From Mycolicibacterium peregrinum (GTDB lineage Bacteria; Actinomycetota; Actinomycetes; Mycobacteriales; Mycobacteriaceae), in NCBI RefSeq assembly GCF_001665625.1, contig NZ_LZSY01000019.1:1-64000 (forward strand): a stretch of 64,000 bases of DNA, given 5' to 3'. The translations under genes were made by a program, and so were the position numbers. Shown piece after piece: positions 43,101 through 52,299 of the stretch. Under the pieces are notes generated by a model. That model was given only the letters and a program-made list of their open reading frames with translations. It did not search any database and had not been told where the DNA came from. The stretch's first letter is position 1; each line of letters starts with the position of its first letter.

Positions 43101-44627
43101 CGGGATGGCACCTCGCCCGAGCAGTCCGACCGCCAGGTCTGCAGCACTCAGCGCACGCGGTGCGTCCACCGACAGCACCGCCACGGTGCGTCCGTCGCGC
43201 TGCAGTGTCTCGACCGCGCCGGCCAGGGCCCTATCGATGTCGGTGCCCGAGTCCGCCTCGTGAAGGTCGTCGAATGACGAACGCAGGTCGCCGAGTTGGT
43301 CGAGGTTCAGAGACACCGCCTGGGCGCCGGCCCGGCGAATCTCGGCCAGCACACCGTGAGCCCGCGGATCGTGTCTCCGATACACCAGCACCTGCCCGCG
43401 GGCCCTGCCGTTGCGCGCAGCCCCGCCGAAAGCCGGCGCCACCCGGTGCCAACCGGCGGACAGCTCGCCCGCTTCCAGCCGGCCCTGGGCCCACTGCCAC
43501 ACCTCGGCACGGTCGGCTTGGGCCACGTCGCGGAAACGCCCCACCCGTAGGTCATCGGTGGCCAGCGCGCGGGGATCGACGACGACGGCGTCGACCCGGT
43601 CGAGGAGGCGCAATGCGTCCGGCCGCAACTGCACCAGATCGCGCCGATCGGCCAGGCCGCGACCCAACGTGCTGGCGAAGGCCTCTCGCGAGTTGCGTGC
43701 CGCCTTGGGTGCGGTGACCACGGCTGCCGTGGCGGCGGCACCGGGATCGCGTGTCAGGGCACCTACCGAGGCGGCGGCCATCGCCTGCGCCCGGCCACAC
43801 CGCTCGGCATAGCGTTCCACCACACCGTCGGGCAGTGCGCACGGGCGCGCGGGCTCGGGGGCAACGGTCCGACATTCGGCCTGTGGCGCCAGATCCGGTT
43901 CGAGCGCCTCCCAGGCCTCGGCAGCAGCCGCGGTTTCGGCGAGCTGGGCCAGATGGCGGACGAATTCCACGGTGACGGCCGCGGGGGCCTGGGTGAGCGC
44001 GTACACGGCGGCAGCACCCAGACTCAGGACGGCGTCCGCACCCGGCACACCGAGCCGGGCCTCCAGCACCGCACGCACCTTCGGCTGATAGTCGACAGCG
44101 CTGACGGCCGCCATCACTCCGGCAGGCACTCTCGGCAACATCAGCGTGCGGCCCGCCACGGCGACACCGATGCCGATCCCGCTCGCTGCGGCGGTGATCC
44201 CCTTGAGAGCCAGCAGAATTCCATCGCCCGGCAGATCATTGGGCCGCCGGGGTTCGCTTCGCGTGGCCGCGCCTTGCTCGGCCTCGGCAACCACATCACA
44301 CATTCGAACCAGGTCGACGGATTCCGGATCGGCGTCGGTCTCGATATCGATGATCACCCGCGACAACGGCTGGTTCAGGCGTGCCCGTCGCACCCCCGGC
44401 TGCTTGCGGAGCTCACGCAACACCGCGGTGGCGACCCGCTTTCCGTCATCTCCCTGCAGGCCGCGGACCTCGATCCAACACCGGTCTGGGCCCCGCCAGC
44501 AGCGCCGCGCGGCCGGGCCACCGACCATCTCGGCCACGGCCGTCAACACCGTCCGCACCGGCCGGACCACGGGCGCCGCCGCAAGCTCGGCCGCGCCCTG
44601 GATCATCCGTCCGATCGCGGTGATCAC
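40161..44627 (-). CDS. ctpI: Cation-transporting P-type ATPase I
   Basis: A 1488-residue P-type ATPase with the long N-terminal region typical of mycobacterial CtpI (1632 residues in M. tuberculosis). The phosphorylation motif DKTGTLSE is at about residue 923, the actuator SLTGESLPVP near 760, and the hinge VGDGANDAAAIRAA near 1177. The catalytic core is complete. The first 600 residues hold two degenerate ATPase-like or heavy-metal-associated regions. The ion is not known. GTG start at 44627 overlaps the stop of the 161-residue gene (GTGA), so translation is coupled. It resembles calcium/PMA-type pumps in its core. Confidence 0.92.
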   Translation of the reverse strand: MITAIGRMIQGAAELAAAPVVRPVRTVLTAVAEMVGGPAARRCWRGPDRCWIEVRGLQGDDGKRVATAVLRELRKQPGVRRARLNQPLSRVIIDIETDADPESVDLVRMCDVVAEAEQGAATRSEPRRPNDLPGDGILLALKGITAAASGIGIGVAVAGRTLMLPRVPAGVMAAVSAVDYQPKVRAVLEARLGVPGADAVLSLGAAAVYALTQAPAAVTVEFVRHLAQLAETAAAAEAWEALEPDLAPQAECRTVAPEPARPCALPDGVVERYAERCGRAQAMAAASVGALTRDPGAAATAAVVTAPKAARNSREAFASTLGRGLADRRDLVQLRPDALRLLDRVDAVVVDPRALATDDLRVGRFRDVAQADRAEVWQWAQGRLEAGELSAGWHRVAPAFGGAARNGRARGQVLVYRRHDPRAHGVLAEIRRAGAQAVSLNLDQLGDLRSSFDDLHEADSGTDIDRALAGAVETLQRDGRTVAVLSVDAPRALSAADLAVGLLGRGAIPWQADILAVDLAAVWRMLHAIPAARRASERGVELSAGGTLLGALLMVPGVRGRGPGPVTAGAAAGLVNGFWLARSALLDAEPKAVPVEDWHAMTPGQVRNRLAEVHAAEGDSQRVQPGGRQWRQAVPRPLTELVTALRSELSDPLTPVLAVGSAASAMLGSPVDAVLVGSVLTGNALLAATQQVRAERLLSRLLAVQDPPARRLVTGGDRSGEADYDSVAATRLRPGDIIEVRPGEVVPADARIIEAVDAEADEASLTGESLPVPKQVAAAPGAELAERHCMLYATTTLVTGTVVAVVTEVGAATQARRAADIGHGAGPAVGLQAQLRELTNRALPFSMAGGALVSGLGLLRRLPLRSAVASGVAVAVAAVPEGLPLVATLAQQASARRLTRTGALVRSPRSVEALGRVDVVCFDKTGTLSENRLRVSQVRTVGGHVSEQQVLDCAARATPPKNGDQYEHSTDAAVAEAVAAPQAADGTGTYLPFRSGRKFSGALVGDELSIKGAPEVVLSACRGLDPAVARTVEEMARNGLRVLAVARRTLTANQAERGRSDTDRLAALCTRQLRFVGLVGLSDTPRSESAQVLKSLQDNEIGVRLITGDHPVTAKAIAAELGLTIADEQVISGEDWVAMPRRSQEAAVRDRRVFARMSPEHKVQVVQTLERIGMVCAMVGDGANDAAAIRAATVGIGVAARGSDPARSSADVLLLDGRIGSLTDALDEGRQLWRRVQAAVAVLLGGNAGEVVFSIVGSALTGRSPLNTRQLLLVNMMTDALPAAALAVSPTTHAVGAAGHGPDQTELWRTVAIRGAATAGAATGAWLTAGFTLAPRRASTVALVALVSTQLAQTLIDSHGPLVIATAAGSLVTLGAAISTPGVSQLLGCTPLDPLGWAQALSAAGVATGIAAVAPRLVSRFTGPVSEEPAQSSMSSTPQRHSTAYTSRNGTVNTRDTASVNGSAGAPEPEVITPLTLRNRHVEMSKST

Positions 44628-45109
44628 TTACTGCGGGTCGCCGCCGAGGTCCGTCGGGATGCCGACCGCCGAGATGTCGCCTTGGGACTACCGGCACTCG
44701 CGGAACGCTTGGCTGGGGCGCGTTTGGTCGGGGCGGAGCGTTTGGCTGCAGCGGTGCGCTTGGCCGCCGCGGATTTCCTGGGCGGTGAGGTGTCGCGGGC
44801 CTGCTGCTCAGCGCCGGCCTGGCCGTCGCCTGCGCGCTGGTTGATCTGATGGACGACCAGCGCGGCGCCTCCCACGGTCAGCAGCACCGGCCACTCGACG
44901 AGGCCCGCGGCGCCTACCGCGGCCAGTGTGAGCGCGGCCGCGGCGGGCGATCTGCTGCCCTGACTGACTCCGTTGCGAATACCTGAGCCGACCCCTTTGA
45001 TTCCCCCGACCACGCCGTTGACGGCAGCGCCGCCAACAGCTCCCGCGGCTGCGGTGGTCGCGTCTGCGGTACGGCTGACTGCCCGTAGGGCACCTGAGAC
45101 GATGTTCAC
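44624..45109 (-). CDS. Small membrane protein with Lys/Ala/Ser-rich tail upstream of ctpI
   Basis: A 161-residue protein in three parts: an Ala/Gly-rich amphipathic N-terminus (about 1-55, GGAAVNGVVGGIKGVGSGIR), a hydrophobic segment (57-88, LAAVGAAGLVEWPVLLTVGG) and a strongly basic tail (110-161) of AAKR/APAKR-type repeats like the tail of mycobacterial HupB. GTG start 45109 with AGGAG upstream. The GTGA junction couples it to ctpI. Its WPV segment matches the small protein on the other side of ctpI. Small partner proteins of P-ATPases exist in mycobacteria (PacL type), but this is not recognisably PacL. Confidence 0.75.
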   Translation of the reverse strand: MNIVSGALRAVSRTADATTAAAGAVGGAAVNGVVGGIKGVGSGIRNGVSQGSRSPAAAALTLAAVGAAGLVEWPVLLTVGGAALVVHQINQRAGDGQAGAEQQARDTSPPRKSAAAKRTAAAKRSAPTKRAPAKRSASAGSPKATSRRSASRRTSAATRSK

Positions 45110-45181
45110 GAGGGACTCCTCACCTTCACCGTCTCAACAACTACCCCTTTGAACGGCGTCCTACACCCGGCTTGAGCAAAG

Positions 45182-45199
45182 CTGACAGGAACTTGTCAG
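45182..45199. promoter_or_regulatory. Inverted repeat upstream of ctpI operon
   Basis: CTGACA and TGTCAG arms separated by six bases, in the 119-base gap between the YceI gene and the three-gene ctpI operon. It may be an operator for the ctpI operon or part of a YceI-side terminator. No clear -10 was found. Confidence 0.3.
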
Positions 45200-45228
45200 T
45201 CCGGTGAACAGCAGCGGCTCTCCGCTGG

Positions 45229-45765
45229 TCAGGCACCCTCGCGAAGCATGGTGTCAGACAACGTCACCCGCACCTCGTCGGCCACCTTCATCGCCCCCAT
45301 GAGCATCGAATACTGCTTGATTCCGAAATCGCCGTGCCGCACAGCAGCCGTGCCGCGCACAGAATCGTCGGACACCTCAACCTCCACGGTCTGCTCGCCG
45401 GAATGCCCGGCGAGCTCCAGAACCCCCGCGATCCGTACGAGAGAACCGGAGCGCTCGATCGATGAGGATCGGAACCGGGCCTGGGGAAACTTCTTCGCCC
45501 GCAACGTCTTCAACGCGTTCGATCGGATCAGCACCTTCTCGGCCCCCGACAACGGAGTCATGCCGCCCTCGCCCCGCAGCACGTCCAGGGAGTCGAGGTC
45601 CACCGTCACCTCCACCGCCGAAGGTGTGTCGCCGTTCCATTCCACGGTCGCGTGCCACGAGCGCATCGCGATCGTCAACCGATGGCCCATCCGCGACGCG
45701 CTACCCGTCACACCGGTGTGGAGCAGCAACTCACCCGAGTCGGGGCCCAGGTCCCACTGTGTCAC
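45229..45765 (-). CDS. YceI-family protein
   Basis: A 178-residue YceI-type lipocalin-like protein. Landmarks are GSASRMGHRLTIAMRSWHATV, SAVEVTVDLDSLDVLRGEGG, and the C-terminal GDFGIKQYSMLMGAMKVADEVRV. The fold binds isoprenoid or other long lipids; no signal peptide is visible, so it probably acts in the cytoplasm. The start is GTG 45765, overlapping the DUF456 stop (GTGA); the ORF runs on to 46377 only as a shadow of that gene. Last gene of a six-gene operon. Confidence 0.85.
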   Translation of the reverse strand: MTQWDLGPDSGELLLHTGVTGSASRMGHRLTIAMRSWHATVEWNGDTPSAVEVTVDLDSLDVLRGEGGMTPLSGAEKVLIRSNALKTLRAKKFPQARFRSSSIERSGSLVRIAGVLELAGHSGEQTVEVEVSDDSVRGTAAVRHGDFGIKQYSMLMGAMKVADEVRVTLSDTMLREGA

Positions 45766-46265
45766 GCGGCGATCACCAGGCCCGTCACCCAGGTGACCGT
45801 CGCGAGCAGGGCTCCGGTCAGCTCGACGCCGACTGACAGCGCAACACCTTTGAGTGCGTGCACAGTTGACGTCCAAGCCCGCCGGTAGTCGCGACGCGAG
45901 GCCAGCTCCGCCAGATACACCCCCGCGACGAAGCCGATCACCAAACCGATCACCGGGATCACGAAGAACCCGATCAGGCCGAGCACCCCGCCGGCTGCCA
46001 GGCTCCAGATCCCCACCTCCGCGGCCCGCATCCGGCGTACCGGCCAGACATACTTGATCACCTCGGCCGTCACGAAGAACACCGCTGCGACCCCGAGCGT
46101 CACCCACGCAACCGTGGCGTTGGTCCCGTCCTTGGCCTCCCAGACCGCCCACACCGCGATCGCGGCGAAGACCAGAAACCCACCACCGGGCAGCACAGGC
46201 AACACGATGCCGAGAAGACCTACGGCAATGACCAATGCGACGAGAACAACGCCGAGAGTGCTCAC
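45762..46265 (-). CDS. DUF456 membrane protein
   Basis: A 167-residue protein with about five membrane spans, of the DUF456 family (LGIVLPVLPGGGFLVFAAIAVW, GFFVIPVIGLVIGFVAGVYLAE with Gly-rich helices). Function is unknown; a transport or lipid-related role has been suggested for the family. I start at GTG 46265, overlapping the methyltransferase stop (GTGA); ATG 46286 would add seven residues. It is coupled on both sides to neighbouring genes. Confidence 0.82.
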   Translation of the reverse strand: MSTLGVVLVALVIAVGLLGIVLPVLPGGGFLVFAAIAVWAVWEAKDGTNATVAWVTLGVAAVFFVTAEVIKYVWPVRRMRAAEVGIWSLAAGGVLGLIGFFVIPVIGLVIGFVAGVYLAELASRRDYRRAWTSTVHALKGVALSVGVELTGALLATVTWVTGLVIAA

Positions 46266-46984
46266 GGTTTCTGCCCGCGCACCCACTGCATGGTGCCCAT
46301 GGTCTTCGACCGCACCCGCTCCAGACCCAGCGCCTCGAACCGGTCGGCGAGCTCATCTTCGGCGAAGAAGCGCGCACCGCCCTTCGACAACAGCTGCGCC
46401 GGTCCCCGGTTCGTCGCCGTGGGGACCATGATCGCCATCCGCCCGCCGGGGCGCAGCACCCGCACCATCTCGGCCAGTGCGGCCTCTGCGTCGGGGATGA
46501 GCTGCAACACCGCGATCGACGTCACCGCATCGAAGACGTCGTCCCGGAACGGGAGCTTCTGAGCGTCGGCCCGCAGGAAACCGACCTGGCGGCCGGCTTC
46601 GGCCTTGACAGCGCGGGCCAACATCGGCTCGGAGATGTCCACACCAAACGCGAACCCGTCGAGCCCGGCCGACCGCGCCAGCGCGGCCGTCACATTGCCC
46701 GGACCGCTGCCAACATCGAGCGCGAGGCCGCCGGGCGGGATGTTCAGCCATTCGGTGGGTTCCTGCCACGCCGTCATCAGCTTGCGGCCGATCCCCTGGG
46801 CGTTGTCGTAGAGCTTCGACCCGAGCGGGGACGCCCACACCTTCTGGATGAATCCCGCGTTCTTCGGGGCGTCACTGCCGTCGCCCAACAGGTCGAGATA
46901 CCCCTTGCTGATGTCCGGCTCGGCCGGCGGGTCGGCGAGAAGCTCGAGCACCTTGCGCAATGCCTGACTCGATGCGGTGTCCAC
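46262..46984 (-). CDS. Class I SAM-dependent methyltransferase
   Basis: A 240-residue methyltransferase with the seven-strand fold. Motif I ALDVGSGPGNVTAAL (about 90-104) binds SAM, then FGVDISEPML, RADAQKLPFRDDVFD and RVLRPGGRMAIMV follow. The N-terminal 80 residues form a helical cap (LYDNAQGIGRKLMTAWQ). The methyl acceptor is unknown; this shape is common in quinone, lipid and natural-product methyltransferases. GTG start at 46984, nine bases after the HAD stop. Confidence 0.88.
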   Translation of the reverse strand: MDTASSQALRKVLELLADPPAEPDISKGYLDLLGDGSDAPKNAGFIQKVWASPLGSKLYDNAQGIGRKLMTAWQEPTEWLNIPPGGLALDVGSGPGNVTAALARSAGLDGFAFGVDISEPMLARAVKAEAGRQVGFLRADAQKLPFRDDVFDAVTSIAVLQLIPDAEAALAEMVRVLRPGGRMAIMVPTATNRGPAQLLSKGGARFFAEDELADRFEALGLERVRSKTMGTMQWVRGQKP

Positions 46985-46993
46985 ACCCCTACG

Positions 46994-47689
46994 CTACGCA
47001 CCAAGTTGGTCGGCAAGGTCGACAAAATCGGTCGCGACGATGTCGAAACCATCGGCCGTGACGTCGTGCGGAGTCGCGTCCGGGCCGTACTCCAGGGGCC
47101 GGGCCACGTATGCGGTCCCGAGTCCGGCGGCACGCGCGGCCCGCAGGTCGGAACGATGGGCCGCAACCAGCGTCAACTCTTCGGGTGCGATGTCCAGCAG
47201 GTCTGCACACCCACGGTAGGCCTCGAGGTCGGGCTTGTAGTGCCGGAACAGCTCTGCCGAGATCACGCAATCCCACGGCAGCCCGGCATGTTTGGCCATG
47301 TTCGTCAGCAGTGAGACGTTGCCGTTCGACAACGTGGTGATGAGGTAGCGCTGCTTGAGCCGGCTCAGTCCGGCCACCGAGTCCGGCCACGGATCCAGTC
47401 GGTGCCAGGCCCGGTTGAGGTGGTCGATCTCGTCCGGGCCTGCCTCGACCTCTACCTCGTCGAGCAGTGAGACCAGGATCGCTCGATGCAGATCGTCGAT
47501 CCTGGTCCACGGCAGCTCGCCACGCCGCACCCGGTCCATTGCGGGGGCATAGCCGGCCCGCCATTTGTCGGCGAAGACCGGCCAATCCCGTTGCAGCCCG
47601 TGGCTTTCACCGAATGCCTCCAGCTCACCGATGATGCTGGACCGCCAGTCGACGACGGTGCCGAACACATCGAAGGCCAGGGCTTTCAC
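46994..47689 (-). CDS. Haloacid dehalogenase type II (HAD), second copy
   Basis: A 231-residue HAD hydrolase of the L-2-haloacid dehalogenase group. FDVFGTVVDW holds the Asp nucleophile (Asp7), TTLSNGN motif II, HYKPDLEAY the motif III Lys, and LVAAHRSDL motif IV. Compared with the 8708-9385 copy it shares only the family pattern. GTG start at 47689 lies two bases after the MDR stop. True substrate is unknown; many members are general phosphatases or dehalogenases. Confidence 0.85.
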   Translation of the reverse strand: MKALAFDVFGTVVDWRSSIIGELEAFGESHGLQRDWPVFADKWRAGYAPAMDRVRRGELPWTRIDDLHRAILVSLLDEVEVEAGPDEIDHLNRAWHRLDPWPDSVAGLSRLKQRYLITTLSNGNVSLLTNMAKHAGLPWDCVISAELFRHYKPDLEAYRGCADLLDIAPEELTLVAAHRSDLRAARAAGLGTAYVARPLEYGPDATPHDVTADGFDIVATDFVDLADQLGA

Positions 47690-47691
47690 TG

Positions 47692-48663
47692 CTAGGGCTC
47701 CAGGACGAGCTTCCCGCGCACCTGCCCACTGGCCAGCGCATCGAGCGCGGCCGCGCCCTCGGACAGCGGGTACCGCACCGGCGCAGGGGGACGAAGCCCG
47801 CCGGCCACCAGCTTGTTGAGCTCGGCGCCGACCTGGGCCTGAGCGGCGGGGTGACGGCGGACGAACTCGCCCCAGCCCACGCCCACCACGCTGACGTTGC
47901 GCAGCAGCAACCGGTTGACCTTGACGGTCGGGATGCCGCCGCCCGCGGCGAACCCGATGACCAGCAGCCGGCCTTCGGGCGCCAGCACCCGGATGGCGTC
48001 GTCGAAGGCCTCGCCGCCGATCGGGTCGACGACCAGATCGACGCCTTCGCCTCCGGTGGCATCCATGACCGCCTGACGCCAGCCGTCGGTCAGCGGCAGC
48101 ACCACATCTGCACCCACTGACGCGACGAACTCCTCGGCCCCGGACCGGTGCACCATCGCGATCACCTTGGCGCCCATGGCTTTGGCCAGCTGGATCGAGG
48201 CGACACCGATACCGCCGGCCGAGCCGAGCACCAGCACGGTTTCGCCCGGCAGCAGCCCACCGCGGCGGGCCAGCGCGAACTGCATCGTGTAGTAGTTGCC
48301 CAGCAGCGATGCGGCCTGGCCGTCGTCGAGTCCGTCGGCCGTCGGGATCACGTTGGCAGGCGGGGCTGCCACCTGTTCGGCGTAGCCGCCCAGCATCGTC
48401 ATCGCCGAGACCCGCTGGCCCGGGGTGAACCCCGAGCCCTCGGGCGCCGAGCGCACCGTTCCGGCCACCTCCATGCCGGGGGTGAACGGTGGTTCGAGCC
48501 GAAGCTGGTACTCGCCGCGGAGCAGCAGCAGATCGGGGAAGCAGACGCCGGCGGCGCCGACGTCGATGATGACGGCTTGACCGGAAGGATCAGCCACATC
48601 ATCCACGTCGACGTACGCCAGCCCGGACGTACCGGTAAGTGCCTGCGCTACAAGCGCCTTCAC
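47692..48663 (-). CDS. Zinc-free MDR oxidoreductase, Rv0149-like
   Basis: A 323-residue quinone-oxidoreductase-type MDR enzyme. GVCFPDLLLLRGEYQ and PFTPGMEVAGTV mark domain one, and LVLGSAGGIGVASIQLAKAMG the NADPH loop. Zinc ligands are absent. Start GTG 48663, five bases after the SDR stop; the frame to 48726 runs into that gene. Placement right after the Rv0148-like SDR matches M. tuberculosis Rv0149. A carbonyl or enone reductase role is inferred. Confidence 0.88.
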   Translation of the reverse strand: MKALVAQALTGTSGLAYVDVDDVADPSGQAVIIDVGAAGVCFPDLLLLRGEYQLRLEPPFTPGMEVAGTVRSAPEGSGFTPGQRVSAMTMLGGYAEQVAAPPANVIPTADGLDDGQAASLLGNYYTMQFALARRGGLLPGETVLVLGSAGGIGVASIQLAKAMGAKVIAMVHRSGAEEFVASVGADVVLPLTDGWRQAVMDATGGEGVDLVVDPIGGEAFDDAIRVLAPEGRLLVIGFAAGGGIPTVKVNRLLLRNVSVVGVGWGEFVRRHPAAQAQVGAELNKLVAGGLRPPAPVRYPLSEGAAALDALASGQVRGKLVLEP

Positions 48664-48668
48664 GTATT

Positions 48669-49532
48669 TCAGCCCAGCTTGAAGCTGGCCTGCTGAGCGG
48701 CGGACAGATCGGTGATCTCGCCCCACTTGGCCGCGATCTCATCGACCGAAGGCACCTCGGTGAAGGTGACACCGTCGTTCTGGAACAGGGCGGTGCGCTG
48801 TACCTTGCCGCCGCCCACGATGAACACCGAATCGGTGTCGGGCAGTTCCTCGGTCATCAGGTAGGCCACCACCGGGGCCACGTACTCCGGGGTGAGCTTC
48901 TCGAACACCTCGGGCGGCAGGATGTCCTGGGTCATCCGGGTGGCGGCGATCGGGGCGACCGCGTTGGTCTTGATGTTGTACTTGGCGCCTTCCTGGGCCA
49001 GCGTGTTGATCAGACCGACCAGGCCGAGCTTGGCGGCACCGTAGTTGGCCTGACCGAAGTTGCCGAACAGGCCACTGGTGGAGGTGGCGACGACGACGCG
49101 GCCGAAGCTCTGCTCGCGGAAGTGCGGCCACGCCGCGCGGATCACGTTGTAGCCGCCGTACAGGTGCACCTTGAGCACGGCGTCCCACTGCTCGAACGTC
49201 ATCTTGTGGAAGGTGCCGTCACGGAGGATGCCCGCGTTGCTCACGACACCGTCGACCTTGCCGAACTCGTCGATCGCGGTCTTGATGATGTTCTCGGCGC
49301 CGGCCTGCTCGGCGACGCTGTCGTAGTTGGCGACGGCACGGCCACCGGCGGCCTTGATCTCGGCCACCACCTCGTCGGCCATGTTGTGTCCGGCGCCGGA
49401 TCCGTCACGGGCACCGCCCAGGTCGTTGACGACGACGCTGGCGCCCTCACGTGCGAGCGTCAGGGCGTATTCACGGCCCAGACCTCCACCGGCTCCGGTG
49501 ACGACGACAACGCGATCCTGCACTCCTGGCAT
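48669..49532 (-). CDS. SDR-family oxidoreductase, Rv0148-like
   Basis: A 287-residue short-chain dehydrogenase. TGAGGGLG at residues 12-19, NDLGG, SNAGILRD, a catalytic Ser in TSTSGLFG, and the YGAAKLGLVG Tyr-Lys pair are in place. It is close to M. tuberculosis Rv0148 and to the dehydrogenase domain of eukaryotic multifunctional enzyme 2, which acts on 3-hydroxyacyl-CoA; that role is inferred. GAGGAGGAATCCCC precedes the ATG. It is the first gene of a six-gene operon; TATACA (49586-49581, minus) and TTGACC (49611-49606) form a loose promoter with 19-base spacing. Confidence 0.9.
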   Translation of the reverse strand: MPGVQDRVVVVTGAGGGLGREYALTLAREGASVVVNDLGGARDGSGAGHNMADEVVAEIKAAGGRAVANYDSVAEQAGAENIIKTAIDEFGKVDGVVSNAGILRDGTFHKMTFEQWDAVLKVHLYGGYNVIRAAWPHFREQSFGRVVVATSTSGLFGNFGQANYGAAKLGLVGLINTLAQEGAKYNIKTNAVAPIAATRMTQDILPPEVFEKLTPEYVAPVVAYLMTEELPDTDSVFIVGGGKVQRTALFQNDGVTFTEVPSVDEIAAKWGEITDLSAAQQASFKLG

Positions 49533-49748
49533 GGGGATTCCTCCTCGATAACGGGCCGGGAAACGGCTCAGCTCCCCTCCTGTATACGGCGGGCGGATAA
49601 CTCCCGGTCAACCGGGTCGGTTACCGCGACGCCTACGCATTTCTGCCACCGGACGGTCAATTGCCGCCAACCTCGCTGATCAGGAATCAACCCCTTCGGC
49701 CTTTAGTTGAACCAATCAAGAAAGCGCAGAGTCGGAAAGAGGCAGGAA

Positions 49749-49916
49749 ATGAAGAAGTTCGGGATGAGCACAGTGATCGCCAGTGGTCTGGCTGCCGCAG
49801 TTCTGGGCCTGGCCGGCCCGGCTTCCGCCGATGTGTCCCACCACGATTGGCTGGATCAGATCGGCCCGCACGTGACCGTGCCGCACGTCGACACCACGGT
49901 GCACCAGAGCCACTGA
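49749..49916 (+). CDS. Small secreted His-containing protein, copy 1
   Basis: A 55-residue precursor. Signal peptide MKKFGMSTVIASGLAAAVLG...GPASA (1-26) with cleavage after ASA, leaving a mature peptide of about 29 residues, DVSHHDWLDQIGPHVTVPHV at its core and a DTTVHQSH end. It has six His in a short space. GAGGCAGGA lies before the ATG, so the longer frame to 49707 is not needed. A close paralogue follows 159 bases later. No named family; metal binding or surface attachment is speculation. The upstream gap to 49533 holds only the SDR promoter. Confidence 0.75.
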   Translation: MKKFGMSTVIASGLAAAVLGLAGPASADVSHHDWLDQIGPHVTVPHVDTTVHQSH

Positions 49917-50075
49917 GGCTGTGACGGGCTCGCAGATGCGACTCGCAGACACGTCCCGATGAACCGACCGATCAGGTGACCACCATCACCGCGGCGGTGA
50001 GGGTTTTATAGGAATAAACGGCCAGGTCCGGCGGTTTTCAAATGCGGAATGTGTTCGCAAAAAGGATAGAAATAG

Positions 50076-50273
50076 ATGAAAAAGTTCGGAATTCCCGCCG
50101 TGCTCGTCAGCGGAGTGGCCACCGCCCTTCTGGGCTTGTCCGCACCCGCCTCAGCCGGAGTGGACCACCACCTCTGGGTGCACCAGATGCATCAGAAGGC
50201 AACGGTTCCTCAGGTCGACACCACGGTCAAGCACACCAATGTGAATCGCACCAAGGCGATGTCGAACCGCTGA
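50076..50273 (+). CDS. Small secreted His-containing protein, copy 2
   Basis: A 65-residue precursor, paralogous to the previous gene. Signal MKKFGIPAVLVSGVATALLG...APASA, then a mature part of about 38 residues with DHHLWVHQMHQKATVPQVDTT, matching the HHDW-...-VTVPHVDTT core of copy 1 and ending in a basic tail. The shared pattern is HHxW then TVPxVDTTV. AAAAGGATAG precedes the ATG. A perfect 15-base palindrome TCACCGCGGCGGTGA (49987-50001) followed by GGGTTTTAT lies between the two genes, a weak terminator or operator. A clear terminator follows this gene. Confidence 0.75.
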   Translation: MKKFGIPAVLVSGVATALLGLSAPASAGVDHHLWVHQMHQKATVPQVDTTVKHTNVNRTKAMSNR

Positions 50274-50289
50274 TCGACAACGAAAACGG

Positions 50290-50321
50290 AAGGGGCGCCC
50301 CGCAATCGGGGCGCCCCTTTT
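50290..50321. terminator. Rho-independent terminator between secreted protein and methyltransferase
   Basis: AAGGGGCGCCCCG (50290-50302) pairs with CGGGGCGCCCCTT (50307-50319) around the loop CAAT, followed by TT. It lies 16 bases after one stop and 16 bases before the convergent stop, so it probably ends transcripts from both directions. Confidence 0.8.
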
Positions 50322-50336
50322 GTCATGTCAGAGAGG

Positions 50337-52228
<1,892 letters not shown>

Positions 52229-52299
52229 TTGCCAAGCAATGCTACCGAATACTTAGTCGATCTATGCGGTGCTGTGGGGCACCTCACGGCACCGAAGTA

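Noticed and set aside
52267..52294. CGGTGC...GCACCG hairpin after the tetR gene as a terminator
   Set aside because: Only six-base arms, a long loop and no T-run; too weak to list as a feature.
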